DNA from: Heliopora coerulea
Lineage: Eukaryota > Cnidaria > Anthozoa > Scleralcyonacea > Helioporidae
Direction: 5' to 3'
DNA length: 64,000 nt
Assembly (NCBI GenBank): GCA_030142905.1
Contig: JASJOG010000332.1
Span: 1 to 64,000 of the forward strand
A program made the translations under genes and the position numbers. Of this stretch, positions 27,101-40,128 are shown in pieces. How positions within the stretch are numbered: position 1 is the first letter of the stretch; every line of letters starts with the position of its first letter. The notes below the pieces were generated by a model. It ran no database searches, was not told the DNA's origin, and saw only the letters and a program-made list of their open reading frames with translations.

Positions 27101-27576
27101 GTGTTTAGAACTATTTGGAAAGTTTTGTCAACCTATTTGGTCTTTGACCTTTTCTAACCATACATCTAGTTTTGAAGCATATAAGGCTTAATAGTCCAAT
27201 TTCTAAACATTGCTATATTTTCCAAAGTACAGCTGTAATCAATCTACTAATGCTTTTATTCACTTCTCTGTGCAAGAATAATCATTTTACACTATTTCTG
27301 GAGTTTTTGCTAACATCAGACAAAATCAACACACTTTACCAACAACGACTTCACAGTTCGTTTCACTAATCATCTTATCTCCACGAGATAATGAGTTTTT
27401 GACGTGTTATCGATATTTTCTTAGAAACTCTTCAAATCGAAGAAAATTGATTTGTTTTATGATATTTGGCTTGGGTAGAAGTATTTAGAACTGTTTGGAA
27501 AGTTTTGTCCAACTATTTCGTCTTTGACCCTTTTTGACCATACTTCTAGCTTTAAGGCGTATAAGGCTTAATAGTA
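23941..27576 (+). repeat. Four-monomer higher-order repeat (1,517 bp, about 2.4 copies)
   Basis: The sequence repeats with a step of exactly 1,517 bp and almost no differences. Landmark words recur at 23951, 25468 and 26985. One unit consists of a C-like monomer 24158-24537 (380), A 24538-24917 (380), B 24918-25297 (380) and a shortened A 25298-25674 (377). The C-like monomer is a hybrid: its first half is class C (TACAGCTGTA) and its second half is the A/B type (ACGACTTCACAGTTCG). Identity starts near 23,941 and fails near 27,577, so this is a separate amplification event from the 1,141-bp array. Confidence 0.93.
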
Positions 27577-29284
27577 CAATTTCTAAGCATTGTTAAATTT
27601 TACGAAGTACTGTTCGGATCAATGTTTTAACGCTTTTATTGTCTTCTCAGAGTCGCGGTGAACATTTTACACGTATCTCGAGTTTTTGCAATAATCAGAC
27701 AAATTCAACAAAATTTACCTACAACGGCTTCACAGTTCGTTTCAATAATCGTCTTATCTCAACGAGATAAAGCGTTTTTGAAATGTTAATGAAATTTTCA
27801 CAGAAACTCTTCAAATCGACCAAAATCGATTTGTTTATGATGTTTGGGTTGGGGAGAAGTATTTTAAACTGTTTGAAAAGTTTCGTCCAATTTTTTGTTT
27901 TTTGAACATTTTTAACCATACTTCTAGCTTTAAGGCGTATAAAGCATAATAATTCAAATTCTAAACATTGCCATATTTTACGAAGTACTAATCGGATCAA
28001 TGTTTTAATACCTTTATTGTCTTCTCTAAGTCCAGGAGATCATTTTACACCTATTCACGAGTTTTTGCAAACATCAGACAAATTCAACACACTTTAGCAA
28101 CGACGGCTTCACAGTTCGTTTCAATAATCATCTTATCTCGACGAGATAATGCGTTTTTCACGTGTTAGCGATATTTTGTCAGAAACTCTTCAAATTGAAA
28201 AAAATCGATTTGTTTTATGATATTTGGCTGGGGTAGAAGTATTTAGAACTTTTTGGAAAGTTTTGTCCAACTATTTTGTCTTTGACCCTTTCTGACCATA
28301 CTTCTAGCGTTAAGGCGTATAAGGCTTAATAATCCAATTTCTAAACAGTGCTATATTTTCCGAAGTACAGCTGTAATCAATCTACTAATGCTTTTATTCA
28401 CTTCTATGTGCCAGAAAGATATTTTTACACCTATTCTGAAGTTTTTGCTAACATTGGACAAATGCAACTAACTTGAGCCACAACTGTTTCACTGTTCGTT
28501 TAAGGAATCGTCTTATCTCGACCAGACAATGCGTTTTTGACGAGTTTGAGAAAATTTCACAGCAACTCGTCGAATCGATGAAAATCGATTTGTTTTATGA
28601 TGTTTGGGTTGGGAAGAAGTATTTAGAACTGTTTGGAAAGTTTCGTCCAACTATTTGGTCTTTTACCATATCTAACCGTACTTCTAGCTTTAAGGCGTAT
28701 AAGGCTTAATAGTCCAATTTCTAAACATTGTTAAATTTTACGAAGTACTGTTCGGATCAATGTTTTAATGCTTTTATTGTCTTCTCAGATTCGCGGAGAT
28801 CATTTTACACCTATTCACGAGTTTTTGCAAACATCAGACAAATTCAACACACTTTACCAACAACGGCTTCACAGTTCGTTTCACTAATCATCTTAACTCG
28901 ACGAGATAATGCGTTTTTGACGTGTTAGCGATATTTTCTCAGAAACTCTTAAAATACACGAAAATCGATTTGTTTTATGAAGTTTAGGTTGGGGAGAAGT
29001 ATTTAGAAATGTTTGGAAAGTTTCGTCCAACTATTTGGTCTTTGACCATTTCTAACCATACTTCTAGCTTTAAGGCGTATAAGGCTTAATAATTCAAATT
29101 TTAAACATTGCCATATTTTACGAAGTACTAATCGTATCAATATTTTAATAACTTTATTGTCTTCTCTATGTCGAGGAGATCATTTTTCACCTATTCACGA
29201 GTTTTTGCAAACATCAGACAAATTCAACACACTTTACCAACAACGGCTTCACAGTTCGTTTCAAGAATCATCTTATCTCGACGA

Positions 29285-29320
29285 GATAATGCGTTTTTCA
29301 AATGGTTTTTTTTAATGGTT
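29285..29320 (+). repeat. Internal deletion joint in a satellite monomer
   Basis: At about 29,290-29,315 the monomer jumps from the AATGCGTTTTT position directly to the AATGGTTTTATTGTC position of the next one, across a run of eight T residues. Two successive class B starts lie about 547 bp apart instead of 380 or 760, so roughly 213 bp are missing. The T-rich joint suggests slippage or end joining at short T-run homology. Confidence 0.75.
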
Positions 29321-29919
29321 TTATTGTCTTCTCAGAGTCGTGGAGATCATTTTACACCTATTCACGAGTTTTTGTAAACATCAGACAAATTCAATAAACT
29401 TTATCTACAACGGCCTAAAAGTTCATTTCACTTATCGTCTTATCTCGAAAGGATAAAGCGTTTTTGACGAGTTAGCGATATTTTATCAGAAACTCTTCAA
29501 ATCGAAGAAAATCGATTTGTTTTATGATGTTTGGGTTGGGGAGAAGTATTTTAAACTGTTTGGAAAGTTTCGTCTAATTATTTGGTCTTAGACCATTTCT
29601 AACCATACTTCTAGCTTTAAGGCGTATAAGGCTTAATAAACCAAATTCTAAACATTGCCATATTTTACGAAGTTTAACGGATCAATGTTTTAATTCCTTT
29701 ATTGTCTTCTCTGAGTCAGGGAGATCATTTTACACGTATTCTCGAGTTTTTGCAAACATCAGACAAATGCAACAAAATTTACCTACAACGGCTTCACAGT
29801 TCGTTTCACTAATCGTCTTATCTCAACGAGATAAAGCGTTTTTGAAAGGTTAATGAAATTTTCACAGAAACTCTTCAAATCGACAAAAATCGATTTGTTT
29901 TATGATGTTTGGGTGGGGT

Positions 29920-30699
29920 AGAAGTATTTAGAACTGTTTGGAAAGTTTTGTTAACCTATTTGGTCTTTGACCGTTTCTAACCATACATCTAGTTTTAAGG
30001 CATATTAGGCTTAATAATCCAATTTCTAAACATAGCAATATTTTCCGAAGTAGAGCTGTAATCAATCTACTAATGCTTTTTTTTACTTCTCTGTGCAAGA
30101 AAGATCATTTTACACCTATTCTAGAGTTTTTGCAGACATTGGACAAATGCAACTAACTTGTGCCACAACTGTTTCACTGTTCGTTTAAGGAATCGTCCTA
30201 TCTCGACCAGACAATGCGTTTTTGACAAGTTTGAGAAATTTCACAGCAACTCGTCGAATCGACGAAAATCGATTTGTTTTATGATGTTCGGGTTGGGGAG
30301 AAGTATTTAGAACTGTTTGGAAAGTTTTGTTAACCTATTTGGTCTTTGACCGTTTCTAACCATACATCTAGTTTTAAGGCATATTAGGCTTAATAATCCT
30401 ATTTCTAAACATAGCAATATTTTCCGAAGTAGAGCTGTAATCAATCTACTAATGCTTTTTTTTACTTCTCTGTGCCAGAAAGATCATTTTACACCTATTC
30501 TAGAGTTTTTGCAGACATTGGACAAATGCAACTAACTTGTGCCACAACTGTTTCACTGTTCGTTTAAGTAATCGTCCTATCTCGACCAGACAATGCGTTT
30601 TTGACAAGTTTGAGAAATTTCCCAGCAACTCGTCGAATCGACGAAAATCGATTTGTTTTATGATGTTCGGGTTGGGGAGAAGTATTTAGAACTGTTTGG
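29920..30699 (+). repeat. Tandem duplication of one class C monomer (379-bp step)
   Basis: A class C monomer with private features occurs twice with a 379-bp offset. Examples are GTTTTGTTAACCTATTTGG at 29,945 and 30,324, GGCATATTAGGC, the changed core TAGAGCTGTA and ACTTGTGCCACAACTG. Few differences separate the copies. It is a local two-copy amplification. Related TAGAGCTGTA monomers also occur at about 46,990 and 48,890. Confidence 0.82.
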
Positions 30700-31224
30700 A
30701 AAGTTTCGTCCAACTATTTAGTCTTTGACCATTTCTAACCATACTTCTAGTTTTAAGGCGTATAAGGCTTAATAGTCCAATTTCTAAACATTGTTAAATT
30801 TTACGAAGTACTGTTCGGATCAATGTTTTAATGCTTTTATTGTCTTCTCAGTTTCGCGGAGAACATTTTACACCTATTCACGAGTTTTTGCAAACATCAG
30901 ACAAATTCAACACACATTACCAACAACGGCTTCACAGTTCGTTTCAATAATCATCTTATCTTGACGAGATAATGCGTTTTTGACGTGTTAGCGATATTTT
31001 GTCAGAAACTCTTCAAATCGACGAAAATCGTTTTGTTTTATGATATTTGGGTTGGGGAGAAATATTTAGAACTGTTTGGGAAGTTTCGTCCAATTATTTG
31101 GTCTTTGACCATTTCTAACCATACTTCTAGCTTTTAGGGGTATATGGCTTAATAATCCAAATTCTAAACATTGCTATATTTTACGGAGTACTAATCGGAT
31201 CAATGTTTTTAATGCCTTTATGGT

Positions 31225-31292
31225 CAATTGGTTAAATTATAAATTTATCAAATCAATTTATAAAATTAATTTATAAAAATGAAATCAATTTA
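31225..31292. other. AT-rich non-satellite filler at the left inversion breakpoint
   Basis: Forward satellite ends after AATGCCTTTAT, and reverse-orientation satellite begins with TAAAAATGGTCAAAGACC. The roughly 70 bp between match no part of the monomer. They contain three copies of the 16-nt motif AAATYAATTTATAAAA, at 31250-31265, 31263-31278 and 31282-31297. The last copies run into the first reverse-strand satellite bases. This looks like filler DNA built by slippage during rejoining of a break, though a fragment of some other AT-rich element cannot be excluded. Confidence 0.8.
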
Positions 31293-34200
31293 TAAAAATG
31301 GTCAAAGACCGAATAATTGGACGAAACTTTCCAAACAGTTTTAAATACTTCTCCCCAACCAAAAACATCATAAAACAAATCGATTTTCGTCGATTTGAAG
31401 AGTTTCTGATAAAATATCGCTAACACGTCAAAAACGCTTTATCCTTTCGAGATAAGACGATTAGTGAAATGAACTTTGAAGCCGTTGTACACAAAGTATG
31501 TTAAATTTGTCTGATGATTACAAAAACTCGTGAATAGGTGTAAAATGATCTCCTTGAATCTGAGAAGTCAATAAAAGCATTAAAACATTGATCCGAACAG
31601 TACTTCGTAAAATTTTGGCAATGTTTAGAAATTGGACTATTAATCCTTATACGCGTTAAAGCTAGAAGTATGGTTAGAAACGGTCAAAGACAAAATATTT
31701 GTACAAAACATTTCCAAACAGTTCTAAATACTTCTACCCCAGCCAAATATCATAAAACAAATCGATTTTCTTCGATTTGAAAAGTTTCTAAGAAAATATC
31801 GATAACACGTCAAAAACGTATTATTTCGTGGAGATAAGATGATTAGTGAAACGAACTGTGAAGTCGTTGTTGGTAAAGTTTGTTGAATTTGTATGATGTT
31901 TGCAAAAACTCTTGAATAGGTGTAAAATGATCTCCTCGACTTAGAGAAGACAATAAAAGCATTAAAACATTGATCCGATTAGTACTTCGTAAAATATGGC
32001 AATGTTTAGAAATTGGATTATTAAGCCTTATACGCCTTAAAGCTAGAAGTATGGTTAGAAATGGTCAAAGACAAAATAGTTGGACGAAACTTTCCAAACA
32101 GTTCTAAATACTTCTCCCCAACCTAAACATCATAAAACAAATCGATTTTCGTCGATTCGACGAGTTGCTGTGAAATTTTCTCAATCTCGTCAAAAACGCA
32201 TTGTCTGGTCGAGATAAGACGATTCCTTAAACGAACAGTGAAACAGTTGTGGCTCAAGTTAGTTGCATTTGTCCAATGTTAGCAAAAACTCCAGAATAGG
32301 TGTAAAATGATCTTTTCGACTCAGAGAAGTTAACAAAAGCACTAGTAGATTGATTAAAGCTTTACTTCGGAAAATATAGCAATGTTTAGAAATTGGACTA
32401 TTAAGCCTTGTACGCCTTAAAGCTAGAATTGTGATCAGAAAGGGTGGAAGACAAAATAGTAGGACAAAACTTTCCAAACAGTTCTAAATACTTCTACCCC
32501 ACCCAAACATCATAAAACATATCGATTTTCTTCGATTTGAAGAGTTTTTGTGAAAATTTCTTAAACACTTCAAAAACGCTTTATCTCGTTGAGATAAGAC
32601 GATTAGTTAAACGAACTGTGAAGCCGTTGTAGGTAAATTTTGTTGAATTTTGCTGATATTAGGAAAAACTCGAGAATACGTGTAAAATGATCTCCTCGAC
32701 TTAGAGAAGACAATAAAGGAATTAAAACATTGATCCGATTAGTACTTCGTAAAATATGGCAATGTTTAGAATTTGGATTATTAAGCCTTATACGCCTTAA
32801 AGTTAGAAGTATGGTTAAAAATTGTCAAAGACCAAATAATTGGACGAAACTTTCCAAACAGTTTTAAATACTTCTCCCCAACCCAAACATCATAAAACAA
32901 ATCGATTTTCGTCGATTTGAAGAGTTTCTGATAAAATATCGCTAACACGTCAAAAACGCTTTATCCTTTCGAGATAACACGATTAGTGAAATGAACTTTG
33001 AAGCCGTTGTAGATAAATTTGAATTTATCTGATGTTTAGAAAAACTCGTGAATAGGTGTAAAATGATCTCCACGACTCTGAGAATACAATAAAAGCATTA
33101 AAACATTGATCCGAACAGTAATTCGGAAAATATAGCAATGTTTAGAAATTGGACTATTAAGCCTTATACGCCTTAAAGCTAGAAGTATGGTCAGAAAGGT
33201 TCAAGGACAAAATAGTTGGACAAATCTTTCCAAACAGTTTTAAATACTTCTACCCCAGCCAAATATCATAAAACAAATCGATTTTCTTCGATTTGAAGAG
33301 TTTCTGAGAAAATATCTCTAACTCGTCAAAAACGCATTATCTCGTCGAGATGACATGATTATTGAAACGAACTGTGAAGCCGCTGTTGGTAAAGTGTGTT
33401 GAATTTGTCTGATGTTTGCAAAAACTCGTGAATAGATGTAAAATGATCTCCGCGACTCTGAGAAGACAATAAAAACATTAAAACATTGATCCGAACAGTA
33501 CTTCGTAAAATATGGCAATGTTTAGAATTTGGATTATTTTGCCTTATACGCCTTAAAGCTAGAATTATGGTTAAAAATGGTCAAAGAAGAAATAATTGGA
33601 CGAAACTTTCCAAACAGTTTTAAATACTTCTCACCAACCCAAACATCATAAAACAAATTGATTTTCGTCGATTTGAAGAGTTTCTGATAAAATATCGCTA
33701 ACACGTCAAAAACGCTTTATCCTTTCGAGATAAGACGATTAGTGAAATGAACTTTGAAGCCGATGTACATAAAGTATGTTAAATTTGTCTGATATTTACA
33801 AAAACTCGTGAATAGGTGTAAAATGATCTCCTTGACTCTGAGAAGACAATAAAAGCATTAAAACATTGATCCGAACAGTACTTCGTAAAATTTGGCAATG
33901 TTTAGAAATTGGACTATTAAGCCTTATACGCCTTAAAGCTAGAAGTATGGTTAGAAAGTTTCAAAGACAAAATTGCAGGACAAAACTTTCCAAACAGTTC
34001 TAAATACTTCTACCCCAGCCAAATATCATAAAACAAATCGATTTTTGTCGATTTGAAGAGTTTCTGATAAAATATCGATAACACGTCAAAAACGCATTAT
34101 TTCGTGGAGATAAGATGATTAGTAAAACGAAATGTGAAGTCGTTGTTGGTAAAGTTTGTTGAATTTGTCTGATGTTTGCAAAAACTTGCGGATAGGTGTA

Positions 34201-34430
34201 AAATGATGTCCTTTACTCTGAGAAGACAATAAAAGCATTAAAACATTGATCCGAACAGTACTTCGTAAAATTTAACAATCTTTAGAAATTGGACTATTAA
34301 GCCTTATACGACTTAAAGCTAGAAGTATGGTTAGAAAGTGTTAAAGACAAAATAGTTGGACAAAACTTTCCAAACAGTTCTAAATACTTCTTCCCAACCC
34401 AAACATCATTAAACAAATCGATTTTCGTCG

Positions 34431-36320
34431 ATTCGATGAGTTGTGTGAAATTTTCTCAATCTCGTCTAAAACGCATTGTCTTGTCGAGATAAGACGATTC
34501 CTTAAACGAACAGTGAAAACAGTTGTGGCTCAAGTTAGTTGCATTTGTCCAATGTTAGCAAAAATTCTAGAATAGGTGTAAAATGATCTTTATGGGAAAG
34601 AGAAGTGAATAAAATAATTAGTAGATTGATTACAGCTGTACTTCGGAAAATATAGCAATGTTTAGAAATTAGACTATTAAGCCTTATACGCCTTAAAGCT
34701 AGAAGTATGGTCAGAAAGGGTCAAAGACGAAATAATTGGACAAAACTTTCCAAAAAGATCTAAATACTTCTACCCCACCCAAATATTATAAAACAAATCG
34801 ATTTCCGTCGATTTGAAGAGTTTCTGAGAGAATATCTCTAGCACGTCAAAAACGCTTTATCCTGTCGAGATAAGACGATTAGTGAAATGAACTTTGAAGC
34901 TGTTGTAGATAAAGTTTGTTGAATTTGGCTAATGTTTAAAAAAACTCGTGAAAAGTGTAAAATGATCTCCTTGACTCTGAGAAGACAATAAAAGCATTAA
35001 AACATTGATCCGAACAGTACTTCGTAAAATTTAACAATGTTTAGAAATTGGAATATTAAGCCTTTTTACGCCTTAAAGCTAGAAGTATGGTTAAAAATTG
35101 TCAAAGATTAAATAATTGGACGAAACTTTCCAAACAGTTCTAAATTCTTCTCCCCAACCCAAACATCATAAAACAAATCGATTTTCTTCGATTTGAAGAG
35201 TTTCTGATAAAATATCGCTAACTCGTAAAAAACGCTTTATCCTTTCGAGATAAGACGATTAATGAAATGAACTTTGAAGCCGTTGTAGATAAAATTTGTT
35301 GAATTTCTCTGATGTTTACAAAAACTCGTGAATAGGTGTAAAATGATCTCCGCGAATCTGAGAAGACAATAAAAGCATTAAAACATTGATCCGAACAGTA
35401 CTTCGTAAAATTTAACAATGTTTAGAAATTGGACTATTAAGCCTTATATGCCTTAAAGCTAGAAGTATGGTTAGAAATGGTCAATGACCAAATATTTGAA
35501 CGAAACTTTCCAAACAGTTCTAAATACTTCTCCCGAAACCAAACATCATAAAAAAAAATCGATTTTCGTCAATTTGAAGAGTTTCTGAGAAAATATCGCT
35601 AACACGTAAAAAACGCATTATCTCTTCAAGATAAGATGATTATTGGAACGAACTGTGAAGTCGTTGTTGGTAAAGTGTGTTGAATTTGTTTGATGTTGGC
35701 AAAAACTCGTGAATAAGTGTAAAATGATCTCCTCGACTTAGAGAAGACAATAAAGGCATTAAAACATTGATCCGATTAGTACTTCGTAAAATATAGCAAT
35801 GTTTAGAATTTGGATTATTATATGCTTTATACGCCTTAATGCTAGATGTATGGTTAAAAATGTTCAAAGACCAAATAATTGGACGAAACTTTCCAAACAG
35901 TTTAAAATACTTCTCCCGAACCTAAACATCATAAAAAAATCGATTTTGGTCGATTTGAAGAGTTTCTGATAAAATATCGCTAACACGTCAAAAACGCTTT
36001 ATCCTTTCGAGATAAGACGATTAGTGAAATGAACTTTGAAGCAGTTGTAGATATAGTTTGTTGAATTTATCTGATGTTTCCAAAAACTCGTGAATAGGTG
36101 TAAAATGATCTCCTTGACTCTGAGAGGAAAATAAAAGCGTTAAAACATTGATCCGAACAGTACTTCGAAAATTTAACAATGTTTAGAAATTGGACTAATA
36201 AGCCTTATACGCCTTAAACCTCGAAGTATGGTTAGAAATGCTCAAAGACTAAATAGTTAGACGAAACTTTCCAAACAGTTCTAAATACTTCTCCCCAACC
36301 CAAACATCATAAAACAAATC
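34431..36320 (-). repeat. Duplicated 1.9-kb satellite segment, copy 1
   Basis: This segment matches 40129-42015 at an offset of about 5,698 bp (15 monomers). Shared private features include GATTCGATGAGTTGTGTG, CTGGGAAAGAGAAG-type sequence next to AATAAAATAATTAGTAG, CCAAAAAGATCTAAATAC with CCAAATATTATAAAAC, TATTATATGCTTTATACGCC and GAGAGGAAAATAAAAGCG. Differences are scattered at a few percent. Similarity stops near 36,320, where copy 1 turns into a class C monomer and copy 2 does not. Confidence 0.8.
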
Positions 36321-39300
36321 GATTTTCGTCGATTCGACGAGTTGCTTTGAAATTTTCTCAAACTCGTCAAAAACGCATTGTCTGGTCGAGATAAGACGAT
36401 TCCTTAAACGAACAGTGAAACAGTTGTGGCACAAGTTAGTTGCATTTGTCCAATGTTAGCAGAAACTCCAGAATAGGTGTAAAATGATCTTTCTGGCTCA
36501 GAGAAGTAAAAAAAAGCAATAGTAGATTGATTACAGCTCTTCTACGGAAAATATTGCAATGTTTAGAAATTGGACTATTAAGCCTTATACGCCTTAAAAC
36601 TAGAGGTATGGTTAGAAATGGTCAAAGACCAAATAGGTTGACAAAACTTTCCAAATAGTTCTAAATACTTCTACCCCACCCAAACATCATAAAACAAATC
36701 GATTTTCGTCGATTTGAAGAGTTTCTGATAAAATATCGCTAACACGTCAAAAACGCTTTATCCTTTCGAGATAAGAAGATTAGTGAAATGAAATTTGAAG
36801 CTGTTGGAGATAAAGTTTGTTGAATTTGTCTGATGTTTAAAAAAACTCGTGAAATGTGTAAAATGATCTCCTTGACTCTGAGAAGACAATAAAAGCATTA
36901 AAACATTGATCCGAACAGTACTTCGAAAAATTTGGCAATGTTTAGAAATTGGACTATTAAGCATTATACGCCTTAAAGCTAGAAGTATGATCAGAAAGTG
37001 TCAAAGACAAAATAGTTGGACAAATCTTTCCAAACAGTTCTAAATACTTCTACCCCAGGCATATATCATAAAACAAAAAGATTTTCGTCGATTTGAAGTG
37101 TTTCTGAGAAAATATCGATAACACGTCAAAAACGCATTATCTCGTCGAGATAAGACGATTAGTTAAACGAACTGTGAAGCCGTTGTAGGTAAATTTTGTT
37201 GAATTTTGCTGATGTTAGAAAAAACTCGAGAATACGTGTAAAATGATCTCCTCGACTTAGAGAAGACAATAAAAGCATTAAAACATTGATCCAATTAGTA
37301 CTTCGTAAAATATGGCAATGTTTAGAATTTGGATTATTAAGCATTATACGCCTTAAAGCTAGAAGTATGGTTAAAAATTGTCAAAGACCGAATAATTGGA
37401 CGAAACTTTCCAAACAGTTTTAAATACTTCTCCACAACCCAAACATCATAAAACAAATCGATTTTCGTCGATTCGATGAGTTGTGTGAAATTTTCTCAAT
37501 CTCGTCTAAAACGCATTGTCTTGTCGAGATAAGACGATTCCTTAATCGAACAGTGAAAACAGTTGTGGCTCTTGTTAGTTGCATTTTTCCAATGTTAGCA
37601 AAAACTCCAGAATAGGTGTAAAATGATCTTTCTGGGAAAGAGAAGTGAATAAAATAATTAGTAGATTCATTACAGCTGTACTTCGGAAAATATAGCAATG
37701 TTTAGAAATTGGACTATTAAGCCTTATACGCCTTAAAGCTAGAAGTATGGTCAGAAAGGTTCAAGGACAAAATAGTTGGACAAAACTTTCCAAACAGTTC
37801 TAAATACTTCTACCCCAGCCAAATATCATAAAACAAATCGATTTTCTTCGATTTGAAGAGTTTCTGAGAAAATATCGCTAACTCGTCAAAAACGCATAAT
37901 CTCGTCGAGATGACATGATTATTGAAACGAACTGTGAAGCCGCTGTTGGTAAAGTGTGTTGAATTTGTCTGATGTTTGCAAAAACTCGTGAATAGGTGTA
38001 AAATGATCTCCGCGACTCTGAGAAGACAATAAAAGCATTAAAACATTGATCCGAACAGTACTTCGTAAAATTTAACAATATTTAGAAATTGGACTATTAA
38101 GCCTTATACGCCTTAAAGCTAGAAGTATGGTTAGAAATGGTCAAAGACCAAATAGTTGGACGAAACTTTCCAAACAGTTCTAAATACTTCTTCCCAACCC
38201 AAACATAATAAAACAGATCGATTTTCGTCGATTCGACGAGTTGCTGTGAAATTTTCTCAAACTCGTCAAAAACGCATTGTCTGGTCGAGATAAGTCGATT
38301 CCTTAAACGAACAGTGAAACAGTTGTGGCACAAGTTAGTTGCATTTGTCCAATGTAAGGAAAAACTCCAGAATAGGTGTAAAATGATCTTTCTGGCACAG
38401 AGAAGTTAATAAAAGCATTAGTAGATTAATTACAGCTGTACTTCGGAAAATATAGCAATGTTTAGAAATTGGACTATTAAGCCTTATATGCCTTAAAACT
38501 ATATGTATGGTTAGAAACGGTCAAAGACAAATAGGTTGACAAAACTTTCCAAACTGTTCTAAATACTTCTACCCCACCCAAATATCATAAAACAAATCGA
38601 TTTTAGTCGATTTGAAAAGTTTCTGTGAAAATTTCATTAACCTTTCAAAAACAATTTATCTTGTTCAGATAAGACAATTAGTGAAACGAACTGTGAAGCC
38701 GTTGTAGGTAAATTTTGTTGAATTTGTCAGATGTTTGCAAAAACTCGAGAATACGTGTAAAATTATTTCCTTGACTCAGAGAAGACAATAAAGGAATTAA
38801 AACATTGATCCGTTTATACTTCGTAAAATATGGCAATGTTTAGAATTTGGTTTATTAAGCCTTATACGCCTTAAAGCTAGAAGTATGGTTAGAAATGGTC
38901 AAAGACCAAATAATTAGACGAAACTTTCCAAATAGTTCTAAATACTTCTCCCCAACCCAAACATCATAAAACAAATTGATTTTCTTCGATTTGAAGAGTT
39001 TCTGATAAAATATCGCTAACTCGTCAAAAACGCTTTATCCTTTCGAGATAAGACGATTAGTGAAATGAACTTTGAAGCCGTTGTAGATATAGTTTGTTGA
39101 ATTTGTCTGATGTTTACAAAAACTCGTGAATAGGTGTAAAATGATCTTCACGACTCTGAGAAGACAATAAAAGCATTAAAACATTGATCCGAAAAGTACT
39201 TCGTAAAATATGGCAATGTTTAAAATTTGAATTATTAAGCCTTATACGCCTTAAAGCTAGAAGTATGGTTAGAAATGGTCAAAGACCAAATAGTTGGACG

Positions 39301-40128
39301 AAACTTTCCAAACAGTTCTAAATACTTCTTCCCAACCCAAACATCATAAAACATATCGATTTTCGTCGATTCGACGAGTTGCTGTTAAATTTTCTCATAC
39401 TCGTCGAAAACGCATTGTCTGGTCGAGATAAGACGGTTCCTTAAACCAACAGTGAAACATTTGTGGCTCAAGTTAGTTGCATTTGTCCAATGTAAGGAAA
39501 AACTCCAGAATAGGTGTAAAATGATCTTTCTGGCACAGAGAAGTGAATAAAAGCATTAGTAGATTGATTACAGCTGTACTTCGGAAAATATAGCAATGTT
39601 TAGAAATTGGACGATTAAGCCTTATACGCCTTAAAGCTAGAAGTATGGTCAGAAAGGGTCAAAGACAAAATAGTTGGACAAAACTTTCCAAACTGTTCTA
39701 AATACTTCTACCCCAACCAAATATCATAAAACAAATCGATTTTCGTCGATTTGAAGAGTTTCTAACAAAATATCGATAACACGTCAAAAACGCATTATTT
39801 CGTGGAGATAAGATGATTAGTGAAACGAACTGTCAAGTCGTTGTTGGTAATGTGTGTTGAATTTGTCTTATGTTTGCAAAAACTCGTGAATAGGTGTAAA
39901 ATGATCTCCACGACTTAGAGAAGACAATATAAGCATTAAAACATTGATCCGATTAGTACTTCGTAAAATATGGCAATGTTTAGAATTTGGATTATTATGC
40001 TTTATACGCCTTAAAGCTAGAAGTATGGTTAGAAATGGTCAAAGACCGAATAATTGGACGAAACTTTCCAAACAGTTCTAAATACTTCTCCACAACCCAA
40101 ACATCATAAAACAAATCGATTTTCGTCG

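Larger units (their letters stand above)
27577..31224 (+). repeat. Divergent satellite monomers, forward strand
   Basis: Monomers of classes A, B and C continue in the forward direction but differ from each other in many positions, and no long unit repeats exactly. The stretch contains a truncated monomer near 29.3 kb and a single-monomer tandem duplication at about 29,920-30,699, listed separately. Open frames here, the longest on the reverse strand at 27719-28000, are repeat by-products and I do not call them genes. Confidence 0.85.

Noticed and set aside
27719..28000. Reverse-strand open frame of 93 codons
   Set aside because: It lies on satellite sequence, overlaps two monomers, and equivalent monomers contain stops in this frame.
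31500..31530. Hammerhead ribozyme core, as found in some animal satellites (CTGATGA seen on the reverse-orientation block)
   Set aside because: Most monomers read CTGATGT, and I could not place the GAAA and cleavage strands with pairing stems. No support.
37420..37698. Reverse-strand open frame of 92 codons, also at 40078-40356
   Set aside because: Its recurrence reflects a duplicated satellite segment. No domain and no ATG-initiated coding signal.
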